A stretch of DNA of 64,000 nucleotides from NCBI GenBank assembly GCA_977006965.1, contig OZ345375.1, positions 806,001-870,000 of the forward strand. Direction: 5' to 3'. The notes under the pieces were generated by a model. It was not told where the DNA came from. It did not search any database and saw only the letters and a list, made by a program, of their open reading frames with translations. This DNA is from Phymatolithon calcareum. Its lineage: Eukaryota > Rhodophyta > Florideophyceae > Hapalidiales. Positions 17,834 through 28,479 of the stretch are shown here, piece after piece. The stretch's first letter is position 1. Each line of letters begins with the position of its first letter. The position numbers and the translations under genes are program-made.

Positions 17834-18439
17834 ATGGGTCGAGGAAACTATTTGCTTGACGCTGATGGCATTCGCGGTTCTTACAGATCTTGCTCGGAAC
17901 ATTTTGCTCCACTTCTCGTTGAACGTAAAGGCGTACGTTCGCCAGGTCACCTCAAAGCACGACAACAATTGCTGTGCTCCCATACATTGAGCTCAACCGG
18001 CGAGTGGATTGGACAAGCTCAATGTCTGGCCAAACTCACAAAGACGAGCAAAGACACTCTGGCTAACCTAGAAAAATGCCTACAACCGCGCGAATATCCC
18101 GCCTATATCGTGCTGCAAGGTGAGGCACTGTTGAAAGACTTGGTTCAAAACGGCGAGCAGGGGCCTGATGAGTGTTCATCGCTTGAATTTCGACGAAAGT
18201 GGCTGAAACAGCAAATGGAGGACACAGGAAATCAACAAACTGTAGTTTTTCTGCATGCTGAATCAAGCTCGCCATCATTGCATGGTAACGTGTTCCAAAA
18301 GGTTACCCAGAAGAAAAAGCAACTCGAACTGTTTAAGATTTTTGTCGATGCAAACAGTGCGCCAAACGGTCGGCAGCTGCGACGCGAGACACATTATTTC
18401 AAACCCACTATCCGAAGAATCCGTCCGCCGGAAAACTAA
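17834..18439 (+). CDS. MGRG-family ORF, second copy (truncated)
   Basis: Starts MGRGNYLLDADGIRGSYRSC and aligns throughout with the copy at 7916 (LSSTGEWIGQAQCLAKLTKT, MEDTGNQQTVVFL, HYFKPTIRRIRPPEN). It lacks about 22 codons present in the other copy after residue 30 or so. A stop at 18437 cuts it about 40 codons earlier than the similarity extends; the DNA similarity continues to about 18525 (catgttatgatgcacgaatc region, fttfqfnesl in the other copy). The open frame extends upstream to 17558, but the conserved ATG is at 17834. Confidence 0.5.
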   Translation: MGRGNYLLDADGIRGSYRSCSEHFAPLLVERKGVRSPGHLKARQQLLCSHTLSSTGEWIGQAQCLAKLTKTSKDTLANLEKCLQPREYPAYIVLQGEALLKDLVQNGEQGPDECSSLEFRRKWLKQQMEDTGNQQTVVFLHAESSSPSLHGNVFQKVTQKKKQLELFKIFVDANSAPNGRQLRRETHYFKPTIRRIRPPEN

Positions 18440-18556
18440 AGGAATGTGCCAGAGAAGTTCAACGTGAACGATACCCTGTAATGATGCACGAATCGCTCAC
18501 GTTTCAGTTCAACGAAAGTCTAAAAGCTGTTGCTTTATTCGTTTCTGCAGCGTTAG

Positions 18557-18990
18557 TGCTTTTTGTTGGAACAGTTTAGGTGTTTATTTGAAAGCCCTCA
18601 TGAACACTACTGTATGGGAGCAGATTTTCGTAACTTGTTCATTCTAGTCTATCGCCTGGTACCTAATACAGAGACTCTTCGTTTTCCATATTGTTAATTA
18701 TGGTGACGCTGTAGAGTAGTATGGAGTCGAATGCCTTTTCCGATCTTAACATCTCTCCGGGGTCCAGTTCATACTTTTTTAGGTTCATGTGTATAGTGTC
18801 CAGGTGGCGCTCTTCTGTCGTTCCGAATGTGTCCGATATTAGCGTCGTGCTCACTTGAGGGAACCTTCCGCTTGCGTTTTTATGGCCAGCTGTCGATGTC
18901 TCGCCATGGAAAACCTTAGGATGGCTGGGATCTCATCCGGTTGTCGTACGGTATGTTTCTCTTTCTTCTTGCTTGGTGCTGCGACTACAG
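18557..18990 (-). mobile_element. LINE fragment, 3' end with A-rich tail
   Basis: Matches the LINE at 52950-55857 and the fragment at 32150-32285. All three share the same 3' terminus on the minus strand (ggctttcaaataaacacct, an AACTGTT-like stretch, then a run of A) with different 5' breakpoints, as expected of 5'-truncated non-LTR insertions. The coding remnant includes LDPGEMLRSEKAFDSILL. It also supplies empty sites for both hAT insertions of the larger copy. Confidence 0.6.
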
Positions 18991-19274
18991 GAAGTCTGTG
19001 CAGGAAGAAAGCATGCATCGCAGCTGTTCGGACAGCTCATCAAGGTGATACATTTCTGGGTAACAAGATAGATGTAGATTGAGAAGTTTCTCAAAGAAAG
19101 AACGGTAAAAGTCAGAAAAATCTCGACCCAGAGTAGGGCCGAAATGGACCTGCATTCGGAGAATCCGAGAAGCACTTAACGCGCTAACTGTAAGATGCTG
19201 ATCATTGGTGCTGGGTTGCTCAAAGTGCATCACAGTTCGTGATGTGCAGCACTTCTCTCTTCGAAAGTCAAACT

Positions 19275-20972
19275 CTACGAGGATAACGCAGCAGCAACCA
19301 AATCTCTGTCGCGGAAGCCATCGAGGAAATCCTGCAGCATGTCCGTAATATCTTCTTCCATCACGTGAAACGGTTCCCAACCTGTTTCTTCATCGGCGAA
19401 GCCCCACAATTTCACCAGAACTTGATAAATTCCAAGGTCATCGTTGAAACGAATGTCGGCAATCTTAGGAACGGTATCGTAGTGCGGGTTGTTGTTCTCC
19501 ATCGTGTCGAGGAGCTCCTCTGTAACATATAGCTTAGAATCGCAGCAAAATTTGATCCGATTAACGTGAACGAGGGCTAATGTCTTTGTGATCAGATCTT
19601 AAACTTCGAAAATGAGGTCGGATTCCGCTCTTGTGATGCGCTTTGGACCACGCCACTGAACATGAAGCTTACTCCCGGAGTTTCGAAGGCGCTGTGCAAT
19701 AAGAACGAAATCACCGGCAGTCAAGTTATCGGGTTGAATGTGAGTTTTCCCGTTATGTTTAGCAACGGCCTGTTAACGACGGCGGGTTTTCATGTCTGCC
19801 ACATCGTGATGAATGTCCTCAATCTACGTGATTAAATTCTCGACATTAGTTACTTTACGAGCCTGAATCTCCCTCAAGGTGCGGGAAGATGCAGCCTCGA
19901 GCGGAAGGATAATTCGTAACGGATTTTCAGCTGGCAGTCCAGAAAAAGCAGTTACATGTACACGGTTTCCAAGAGTTGGACGAACGGAGTGGTTGAGAGT
20001 GTTCTGAAGAATGTGGATAACAGATGGCCATTCTCTATCCTTCATCCGAAAGTCAGACAAGAGTGCACGGCAACAGCGCAGCGTCTCCTTGCATACAGTT
20101 TCCACTGTGCCGTTCGATTGTGGGCGGTACGGTGCGGTAAAGTCGTGGTGAGAATGTAGATGACGGTTAAGCTCAGACATGAAAGAGTTCTCAAAGTGAG
20201 ATCCTCTGTCGGATACCCAAGTCAACGACACGCCAAACGAGGCGAACCATTTAAGAAGCGCTTGGACGTCCGTCTCTGCATCGGTGGTCGCACAAGGCTC
20301 AAGCTACACGAACAAAGATGCGTCGTCCTTTATGATAAGGACGTACTCGAAATCGGCGTCGCTCTTCCCCATAAATGTATAATCGAAGTGGATTATCTCA
20401 TTTGGCATATATGCATGTAAGGCATGAGCCATGGGAAAAGGAACTCTTGTTTCGCCAGTGCTTGTGAGGCAATGCAAACATGTGTTTCAAAAAGCGTATC
20501 TGTCTGATTTCATCTTAGTCCAATATGAAAGTCTTGATATATTCGAATGTCGTTCCGCCATGATTAAACAAATGTGAATTTGAACCGCCAAAGCAGAGAC
20601 TGGAATCCATACTGCGTGCTTAGAGTTGCACAGAAGCCCGCGCGAGCGATGCGTCGGTGCGACCTCCTCTTTTCTCGTGATGTTCACGTCTTGTACGGCT
20701 TTGATGTCGGCATGACTGGACCAGACAAACTCGGGATAGAAGTCCGGGGCTATTGGAGCTGATAAGATGGCCGAGATGCTGACGCGAACATTTTCCTTGG
20801 AATATGGATGGGTTACGCCCGAAGCGCCCCAGCGGGAAAGTAGGTCTGCCCAGAGGTTGCAATCGCCGGGTATGTGCACGATAGTGTATTTAAATGCCGA
20901 CAGTTTCATGGCCTACCGCTCAACCTTATTGGCCACGTGCTTGCTTATATTTTTATGGAAAGATAGGTTGAG
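19275..20972 (-). pseudogene. Chromovirus-type Ty3/Gypsy fragment (RNase H end, integrase, chromodomain)
   Basis: Minus-strand order: the RNase H end (KLSAFKYTIVHIPGDCNLWA, then DLLSRW) at 20910-20840, a zinc-binding region poorly preserved at 20487-20570, the integrase core with WVSDRGSHFENSF and TAPYRPQSNGTVETV at 20231-20080, and a chromodomain-like end (IYQVLVKLWGFADEETGWEP, then VMEEDI) at 19420-19330. A chromodomain can target insertion to modified chromatin. Several stops separate the parts. It ends at 20972 where a Copia LTR begins in the middle of the RNase H sequence, so its RT half is missing. Confidence 0.82.
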
Positions 20973-21303
20973 GTTGGAATATGTTGATGGTTGAGAGTTG
21001 TTCCTTGGCTTAGTTACATGGCCGACCTCGGATCCTGGATATATATAGGCACAGGATTCAGCTTGGATTAAATTTGGTCAGAAACCAAGCATATGCCCTT
21101 CCTTGTTGACGACGGGGACCCATTAATCCTAAACAAATCTATCATAATTGAATCACATATCCTTATCATACGTGTAATTATCTTGATTGAATATTCCGAG
21201 ACAGCTTTGTATTCCACTTGACATGTGTATACGTGTACGGAGAGCAAAACCTAGTCAAGGAGGTGTGCCGCGAATAGTGCTCCAAACTGACATACTTCCA
21301 ACA
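20973..21303 (-). repeat. Copia 3' LTR
   Basis: On the minus strand it starts tgttggaagtatgtcagttt and ends ..aacatattccaac, so the ends are short inverted repeats. A TATA-like cctatatatatcc lies inside. It is preceded by the purine tract aaggggga (21305-21312), the usual plus-strand primer of Copia elements. The far side is Gypsy RNase H coding sequence. Confidence 0.72.
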
Positions 21304-21327
21304 CTCCCCCTTGATCGAGGAGCCTTA

Positions 21328-22995
21328 CTACGAAACTCGTGAACGTCCCATATCTTTTGCAAACTTTAACACCTTTACAAGATCCAAAGCCTTCGTCAAT
21401 GCATCAGCGATCATTGAATTCGTGTCAAAATACTTGATATCAACTTTACAGGACGCAATTTTATCGCGGACATATTGGTTCTGAATATCTATGTGTTTAT
21501 TGCGGTGCATTATAGACGTGTTGCGTCCCGTAGAGATTTCGCTTTTGCTGTCCATGTACAAGACCACGCTTATTGGCTTATCTTGCCGGAGTATATCGGA
21601 GAAGAGCGGGGAGAGCCAGAAAGCTTCTTTGGCAGTAGCACAGGAAGCGATGTACTCCGTTTCATAAGTGGAGGTTGCAGCGATGGTTTGCTTCTGTGAC
21701 CTCCAGGTAATGACTCTCCATGCGAGTTGAATAACATAGACACTTGAAGAACGTCGAGTGGCACGGCATCCCGCGCAATCCGAGTCGGTATAGCCTATGG
21801 GAGTCAAACTTGTCTCTGCGCCGAAGAGAATTTCATAGTCCAGAGTTCCTGCAATGTACCGAAGGACTCGCTTAACGGCTTTCCAGTGACATTTCAGAGG
21901 CTTTTTGCAGAATGAAGAAAGTTTTCCAACGGCGTCCGAGATGTCGGAACGAGTGCCAACCATGAGATACATGAGGCTTCCGATGGCAGGACGGTATGGG
22001 ACTTCATCCAACACGGGTTCTGGGATGTCAAGTTCTTCGATGCAGGCGCTCTTCATGAAAGACTCCATCAGCGTGGACACCGATTTCGCGTTTTCCATGC
22101 TAAACTGCTTCAAGATAGCTTCAGCGTAGATGGTTTGCGACAAATGAAGAGTTCGGAATTTGCGATCACGTCGGATTTCGTGACCAAGGCACATGCTTGC
22201 TTCACCCAAGTCCTTCATCAGAAAGCGTTTATTGAGCTCCCCCTTGATCTAAGTCATTTCGGAACGGTCGTTACCAGCGATTAGCAGATCGTCTACGTAA
22301 AGCGCAATGATCATGACGCTGTTAGACTTGTGGTGAGCGTATAGGCAAGGGTCATTTGGACTGCTTATGAAGCCAAGGTCGTCTATGAGGAACGAATCTA
22401 TCATCGCATGCCATTGAAGAGGAGCTTTTTTCAAACCATAGAGTGCTTTAAGGAACTTGCACTCTAATTCAGAACGCATAGGATCTCGAATGCAAGTCGG
22501 AACCTTAATGTAAATGCCTTCGTCAAGAGCTCCATGTAAGAAAGCCGTAAAAACATCCATCTGGTGTATTTCTAAGTCATGAACTGCAACAGTTGCAAGT
22601 AAGATACGGATGGAAGTGAACTTTATGACTGGGGCATACGTTTCGCCGTAGTCCACCCCATGCACCTCTCGGAATCCTTTAGCCACGATGCGACTTTTGG
22701 GACCCGTGTCCTTAACCTTGAAGACGTATTTGCAAGGAAGGACGTTCATATCAGACTTGCGTTGAACGCGAGTCCAGGTTTCGTTACAAGTGAGTAACGA
22801 ATGCTCTTTTTCGATCGCGGAGGACCAAAAGTCGATGCTTTTTAGAGAGGTGGCTGCTCGAAACGTCTGTGGGACCGCTTGAGAAGACAAGGAAATCTCA
22901 GTTGCAAAGTTGGCAGACTCGAATGCTAGCATAGAGGGCACGAAGAAGCCTCTTGCGCGGGCAAGGACCGCGCGACCCATGACAAAACTCCTCAT
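21328..22995 (-). pseudogene. Ty1/Copia RT and RNase H (5'-truncated)
   Basis: RT motifs: FWSSAIEKEHSLL, YKVFKVKDTGPKSRIVAKGF-type region (KYVFKVKD), YGETYAPVIKFTSIRILLA, MDVFTAFLHGALDEGIYI, LYGLKKAPLQWH and the catalytic ALYVDDLLIAG. After one in-frame TAG (22249-22251) the frame continues through MKDLGEASMCLGHEI, RPAIGSLMYLM and the RNase H (GYTDSDCAG, then NQYVRDKIASCKVDIKYFDT and SMIADALTKALD). Gag, protease and integrase are absent. The 5' side stops within about 35 bp of the Fanzor-like ORF. Confidence 0.88.
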
Positions 22996-23029
22996 TACCG
23001 AAAAACAACACGCGCTTCCTCCTGTACAG

Positions 23030-25303
23030 TTATTGTTTTAGTTTCCTCTTTGCCGCAGCGCGGCTCGTCGAAGTTCGCAACTCTTCATTTTCAGCTCCAA
23101 AGGCAAGATTCTTTGCCATTTCTTGGATGTTTCGTGATTTGGCGCGGAATCGAGCAAAGCGGTGGCGACGTCTGTTGTTGGAAAAAAATTCGCGGCACAT
23201 GACCGTCAATTTACTGTAGACAACGTTGGCGTACGCAAGACTTGCACCGGCACGCTTTAGCGACACTTGAGAAAAGTCGTTGAGCGCTGCTCGGTAGGCC
23301 ACATTTTCGTTGTGACGTGCAGCCTCGTTCTTCTCCGCAACCCGCGCCAGCGACTCAAACCTGTAGGTCTTTTGGGAAACATACTTAGTTGATTTCTCGA
23401 TGTACTTCGCCTTCATCGCATCTTTAACTTCTTGTGTATTATGAGGATATAGGTCCACTTCGGCTCTCACGGTGGTCCCTATCTTGACTTGTCCCGAGTC
23501 GAGGCCAATGACCTGGTAGGTCCCTTGAAATTCCGGCCGAATGGTAAGCGCGTTCTTAAACAGACCCTTTGTGTTCCTTGATATGTCGAAACGACGCCGT
23601 ATGCAGTGGTACCCTTTCTGGTCAAGGTGACGCACACTGGACGGAAGAGGCTCCTTGGGAGGCTGTCGGGTGAAATAAACACTTGGTCGAGCGAGTTCCG
23701 TATGCTCTGTCTTGGTTATCGTAGCCAGGAATACCTTGATTTGCGAACCATCAGAGGATATGCTGCACACAAGCCAAGGAATGGGGCCGTATTCGTTTTG
23801 TTTCTGCTTGGCATACCGTGCGTCGTCGGAAACGCAGGAGCGTTGGACGCAAAGTGTAATTCCTTGCCTTAAACATCGCTTCTGGCGCAAAAGCTTCCTT
23901 TTCTTCTTCTTCCTCCTCCGATGTGGCGGGAGCTTGTTGAAACCCTTCCGATGAATAAGCTTGCACTTCTTTAGATTCTTTTTCTCAACAGGCTGTCGGC
24001 GACGATCGATCTTGCGCTTCGAGTGGAAGTCAAAAAATGGAGTCCACCACGTCCGACTCCCTACTGCTTTCAAATCTTCTTCCGAAATAACGCCGGGAGC
24101 GAGCTGACGTACGGATTCGTGGTCGTAGTGCACAAATGCGTACTGAAATGAATAAAAGGGGAGTAGAGTGAAAGGCTTGGGGAGTGAGTCATGACCGGGG
24201 ACTTTCTTCTCCTTGAACGGTTTTTTTCTAGCATGTGTGACAGCGGCTTGCAGATCATGGACATCTCGATCGGTGATCGGCTCTCCAGTGTCGAACCACT
24301 GCGGAACGGGCACTTGATTGAGCTTGTTACGCTGCGCGACGATGCTTTCTCTGTTGTACTTTCCGTTGACACGAACGAATTCAACATATAGCTGGGCAAT
24401 GTCCACTTCGGAGCGCACTCTCGAAGATTCTTCGTACAAAGGACTTAATTCGCGCCTGAAGTGCCACAACACGCGAAGCTTTGAAGTCGGTGATGCGAAT
24501 TCCCTGACGTCATCAAGAACAGCACGGAAAACCGGCATCATGTCGAGAAGACCATCTCTCCAGTTCGCGATTGTGTTCCGGTGGCAAAATTGGTCGATGA
24601 TTTCTGTCGCTCGGTCGGCTGTGCTAGCCATGGCGCCGTTGATCAGAGCTTTGGCGGTGTAATTAGTCAGCTTCTGGAAGTTTTCTAGACCAATATCATT
24701 CCAGAACCGCTGTTCGATGAAGCATTGAATATTCCGCGCTGCGGATTGATCAAAATGGTCTTCCACATGCCGCTTATTAGCTGTCGACAGTGGTAGCTTG
24801 ACGCAGTCCCGAAATTTCTCCAAGGTCTGGGGCGGGAGCCCGTGTTCTTCGTCCTCGTGGTGTCTGTGAACATAATTCACTAAAAGATTCTTGACAGCAG
24901 CCTACTGTCCTAGATCGAGAATACGCGGTTCGATTTTCTTGTTCGGAGCACGCATCTTGTTCGTCGCTAGGTGAAGAGCGATGTGCCGCAATATGCCGAC
25001 ATTGAAAACAATCCTTGCTCTGGCAAAAGAGACCACAGGGTCATCCACGAGGACGTTCAAATAAACTGACACCAAGTGTCTTAGAAGGCCGAGTACTTTG
25101 TCTTTCCTGTGCAAGTTTTGAGACAACTTGGCCTTGTCCAAGTCATTCTTGATGCACGCATCGGCCGATATTGTGACCGTACGGAATTTGAAGGAGAAGC
25201 TTTCGATTCTTCGATTTGCCGCAAATTCCTTGAGTTCTTCTCGCACTTTCTTCGGGATGGCGGCCCCATCGGACATGGCGACAAGCCGACGGGCGAGTTT
25301 CAC
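23030..25303 (-). pseudogene. Fanzor-like (eukaryotic TnpB-type) RNA-guided nuclease ORF, disrupted
   Basis: One frame runs about 757 codons, with a single in-frame TAG at 24902-24904. The likely start is MSDGAAIPKK at 25276. An alpha-helical N-terminal half is followed by KPFTLLPFYSFQYAFVHYD and a SRTWWTPFFDF segment, a strongly basic stretch, then PWLVCSISSDGSQIKVFLAT. This matches the F/W..sI.sDG..i.v.f pattern that precedes the nuclease lobe in Fanzor1 proteins. YQVIGLDSGQVKIGTTV fits the RuvC-I D-x-G motif, and SQKTYRFESLARVAEKNEAA with the basic RRRHRFARFRAKSRNIQ fits the following helices. The frame stops at 23030 before any RuvC-II Glu, TSxxC zinc finger or RuvC-III Asp, and Copia sequence begins within 35 bp, so the nuclease is truncated. 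Known Fanzors ride on transposons. An unrelated transposon protein remains possible. Confidence 0.6.
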
Positions 25304-25354
25304 AGCTCAATGGAGGAGGGATGATGTTGGATTGGGAGTATGGCGGTTCTGCGG

Positions 25355-25770
25355 TGCAACGGTGGGGTTGTGAATCGCACAGGTTTGCACACTGGTTGCG
25401 GTCGGGTTGTTCCCTGGCGGAAGCCGAGGGTGGCAGGAAGCGCCGACCTTTATAGAAAAAACAATGGATCAAAAGATGACTTCGCAGTATGAGAATTGCA
25501 TCAATGGAAGAATGTGGAAGCCGCTTCGTGGCTTCCTAGCCCGCTGCAGGCGCCGCCGATGTGCTTCCAGTGTAAGCATCTGTAAGCGGTAAGCAGTGGT
25601 TCTAGGGTTTGCCCTTGGTGATTCTTCATGGTGTAAGTACGCATCGAAACCTACGGCACTGTAATGACTGTAATGCTATCTGTAAGGGCTTTCTGTAAAT
25701 GCAAGCTGTAATGACAATTTGAATGGAGCTATTTGTATAGGAGTATGATAGTGGCGTTGGACGCCACAAG
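25355..25770 (-). promoter_or_regulatory. Promoter/leader of the Fanzor-like gene, shared with the pogo element
   Basis: Reverse complement aligns with 10639-10945: the same tggcgtccaacgccac palindromic edge, the same spaced TTACAG boxes, the TATA box (ttctataaaggtcggcg) and the leader ending gtgcgattcacaacccca. Sequences diverge immediately after, about 80 bp before the Fanzor-like start. It implies a common transcriptional control module. Confidence 0.65.
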
Positions 25771-26960
25771 TGGCGACAGAGGTTTAAAAGTACCACCAAC
25801 CGGAAGCCATGTAGCATTCAAGACGAAGAGCTATTTTCCAAGTCCACATGCTTTGATCACCAAACGAAAGGCCCGGTTACAGCCTCCCAGGTTGCCAGAT
25901 CCCCTACGATATGCAGTATATCACTCCGGCGCAGGGATATGGCGACTGAGCACCATGAATGAGACTCAGTTTCTTGTACCGCTCTTCGGATGAATCGATG
26001 GACGTATTTAGAAAGGGGACATTGGGCGCAATAAATGGATCGGAATAGAGCGACGCAGCGCCAGTCTCAAGATGTGAAAGGACACCCGGAATAAAAGCTT
26101 CATAGAGAGGGCGGCCGCAACGACATAAGCGGAGAAGATGAGAGTGATTGCTTGCGTCATGGTGGATGGCGCTCAAAGTGTGCAGGTCAGAGTGATCGGA
26201 TATCGGTTTTCGATGCACGTGCGAGGTGAAGCCAGTACAGCTTTGTTGATCCCCATATGGAGATGAAGACGGGCGTGAGGGGTTTGTGCTTTGCGAAGGG
26301 GAATAGGTACAGACTTTACAAAATATCATATGTGGCCAAAAAAAGGAATGTTTTAGCAGGGAAAAGTAAAAGAGGAGGAAAGCAAAATTTCAGTGCATCA
26401 AAAAAATAAATAAAACCGCGTAGTTGTTTCTGTACAAAGAATTATGAGGGAATTGATGTATCTGCAAAATTAGTGAATTTAATGTACTCGTGTACACCTG
26501 GCACGGTGTATTCGTGAACGTCACCTAATAAACGGTCACTGGTTACAGAGCGCAAAGCACTTGACAGAGCGGCCTTCTTGAGAATACTTTGGCATACTGT
26601 ATTAATGCATATTACACAGCATACAGGCATGCTGTAAAGAGTTGATCAAAAAAGCAAAGGAGTGTCCCTGTATGGATGCAATGAGATTCGCTTCCTCAGC
26701 CAGCAGCTCAAGAAATAAGCTCGATTAACTGCTCGCAAAATTAGCAGATTAATCAAAAATATGACAATAATAGAGACATTCAGCAAAACTGTCAAAAGAA
26801 AGGAACGCGCTTTCTAAACAGGCTAAGGCATCAACCATGTTCTATTATGTAGTACAGTCTTGCGATAGTAAGCTCAGAACTTAGAAAAATAATATGTTTG
26901 AAAAAGTATGGTCCAAGCTGAATATCTCTTTTGGCTTAGTCTTACTGATGTAACTGCCTT
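25771..26960. other. Unassigned sequence
   Basis: No ORF with recognisable content. The reading frame at 25904-26329 (minus) is not protein-like. No repeat seen elsewhere in the window. Confidence 0.35.
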
Positions 26961-26961
26961 T

Positions 26962-27239
26962 TCAAAACTGTCTGCAGATGCTCAGTTGACTTCCTGGTGC
27001 GGCCCGACGCACTGGGCTCGGGGAAATATGGGAATAGGAAATATAATAGAGATAGGTACTGATAGTAGCCGTTTTCCAATCTTACCTCTCGCAATATCAA
27101 GGTCACGACTAAGCAGTGCGGGTGCATGGAGCCCGCGAGGACTGCGATGTACTGTCAAGATCGTATGGGTGCAACGCACGCCAAAAATCTGTTTCGCTTC
27201 GGCATGAGTTGCATTCGCCCAATTTCGAGGCCTTTTCAT
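26962..27239 (-). CDS. Possible two-exon small ORF
   Basis: A minus-strand frame starting MKRPRNWANATHAEAKQIF at 27239 reaches a consensus donor (gcgagag/gtaagatt) ending the exon at 27086. A pyrimidine-rich 74-nt intron ends ..ccgagcccag at 27012, and the frame then closes at 26962. The splice signals are good but the 67-aa product has no recognised domain; it could be a noncoding transcript. Low confidence. Confidence 0.25.
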
Positions 27240-27489
27240 ACCAAATTTAGGACACTGTTGGAAGACTCACTTTTTTTAAATTTGGAATTTATTAAATGCT
27301 CTCAGCAACGCTCATGAGACTGTAAGTGAGATGCGTTTCGGAAGCTTGCAATTTTAAGAAAAAAAGATTTCTTGAAATATGGACTCCGCAAAATTATAAT
27401 TGCAAATAAACACAAGGCCACAATTAGACAACAATTACGTAAAACACAACTCTTACCACATGTCCAGGTGTACATATGACGAAACTGCT

Positions 27490-27590
27490 GTACAATAGTT
27501 GCAAGCATGATTGCAATTAATAATACCAAAGCAATCAACTCATAATTGCAATTAATTGCAATTAATCGTTATTGCAATCATTGGCCCCTC
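27490..27590. repeat. Cluster of ATTGCAAT palindromic octamers
   Basis: Four ATTGCAAT octamers within about 80 bp. The same octamer is enriched near the ends of the two hAT elements at 53-55 kb, so this may be a remnant of such an element. Confidence 0.4.
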
Positions 27591-27700
27591 GGGTGCGCCT
27601 TGTGTGCGTGGAGACATTGGATGCCACTGAACCTATTGCATGAGGAAAAGGAAAATTAGAGCTAGATTACTAGGTATGCGAAAATGATGAGGTCATCATG

Positions 27701-28470
27701 CTACTGAGATCGACACCACGTACAGTCGCCGGCCGTGAATTTCAATTCCCAATCCAGAGTGAAAACCTCGTTTCCGTGGTTACCCTTAAATTGAATGGAG
27801 TTGATCACAGTTTCCTGTGCAAAGTGAGCAAATCCGAACTCTGTCTTTCCAAGAAACTCTTCGGATCTGCATAAATAAGAAAACGGAGAGAACCAATCGG
27901 TTTAGAATTCCATTCACTCTTAACATACTGTCACCAAGAGGGAGAACTTACTGGTCGTCTGCGCGAAGTTTCGGCAGAGATTAAACGGCAGAGAAGAAGA
28001 AGCGAAGTAGATTTTTAAAAGATTTCCCGTTAGTTTGAAAATGCAGTGGATATGAAACTCTGAACACTGCTGTCCCTACTTACGTTCCGAGAGCTTCCGG
28101 AGAACATTTGTGAGTTTCTGAAATCCCTTCACATGCATTACATCCGTTCTACATCATCAGTGATTAGAAAAATAAGTTAGTTCCGACTGGTTTGCAGCAC
28201 TCAAATATCAAGTAATTGGATACGCACTTCGTCGAGGCGTCATCGATCGCAGTGTCTTGGTTTCGAACAATGAGGTATGCGAAGGGGCGACAGTCGCAGA
28301 GCACCTACACCGTGTATCCTTGAGTGCGGAAAGCCTCGCGCCAGGGATGATAGAGGGAAAAGCGTCCCGGTACCATGTTGGCTATACACTTTCCCTTTGA
28401 GTGAAACAGTTCGGGTCTTTATCACAGGGGTTATATGTTGATTTATTTTAAAAGCCCCCAAAACCTCAAT
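27701..28470 (-). CDS. Spliced gene of unknown function, 3' exons including a 7-nt microexon
   Basis: Read on the minus strand, exons are: up to about 28470-28390 (5' end unresolved; GAFKINQHITPVIKTRTVSL), 28304-28228 (CDCRPFAYLIVRNQDTAIDD), 28148-28084 (VKGFQKLTNVLRKLSE), microexon 27958-27952 and 27866-27701 (EFLGKTEFGFAHFAQETVIN, then FTLDWELKFTAG). The stop is TAG at 27703-27701. Introns are 85, 79, 125 and 85 nt. Donors are gtgtat, gtgcgt, gtaagt, gtaagt; acceptors are tgtag, tgtag, cgcag, tgcag, with pyrimidine tracts and a ctaac branch-like site in the second. All joints keep one frame; skipping the microexon would give a stop after about 20 codons. The protein is not recognised. It is most likely a host gene, since nothing around it is repeated. 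Confidence 0.6.
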
Positions 28471-28479
28471 TTGAACTTT

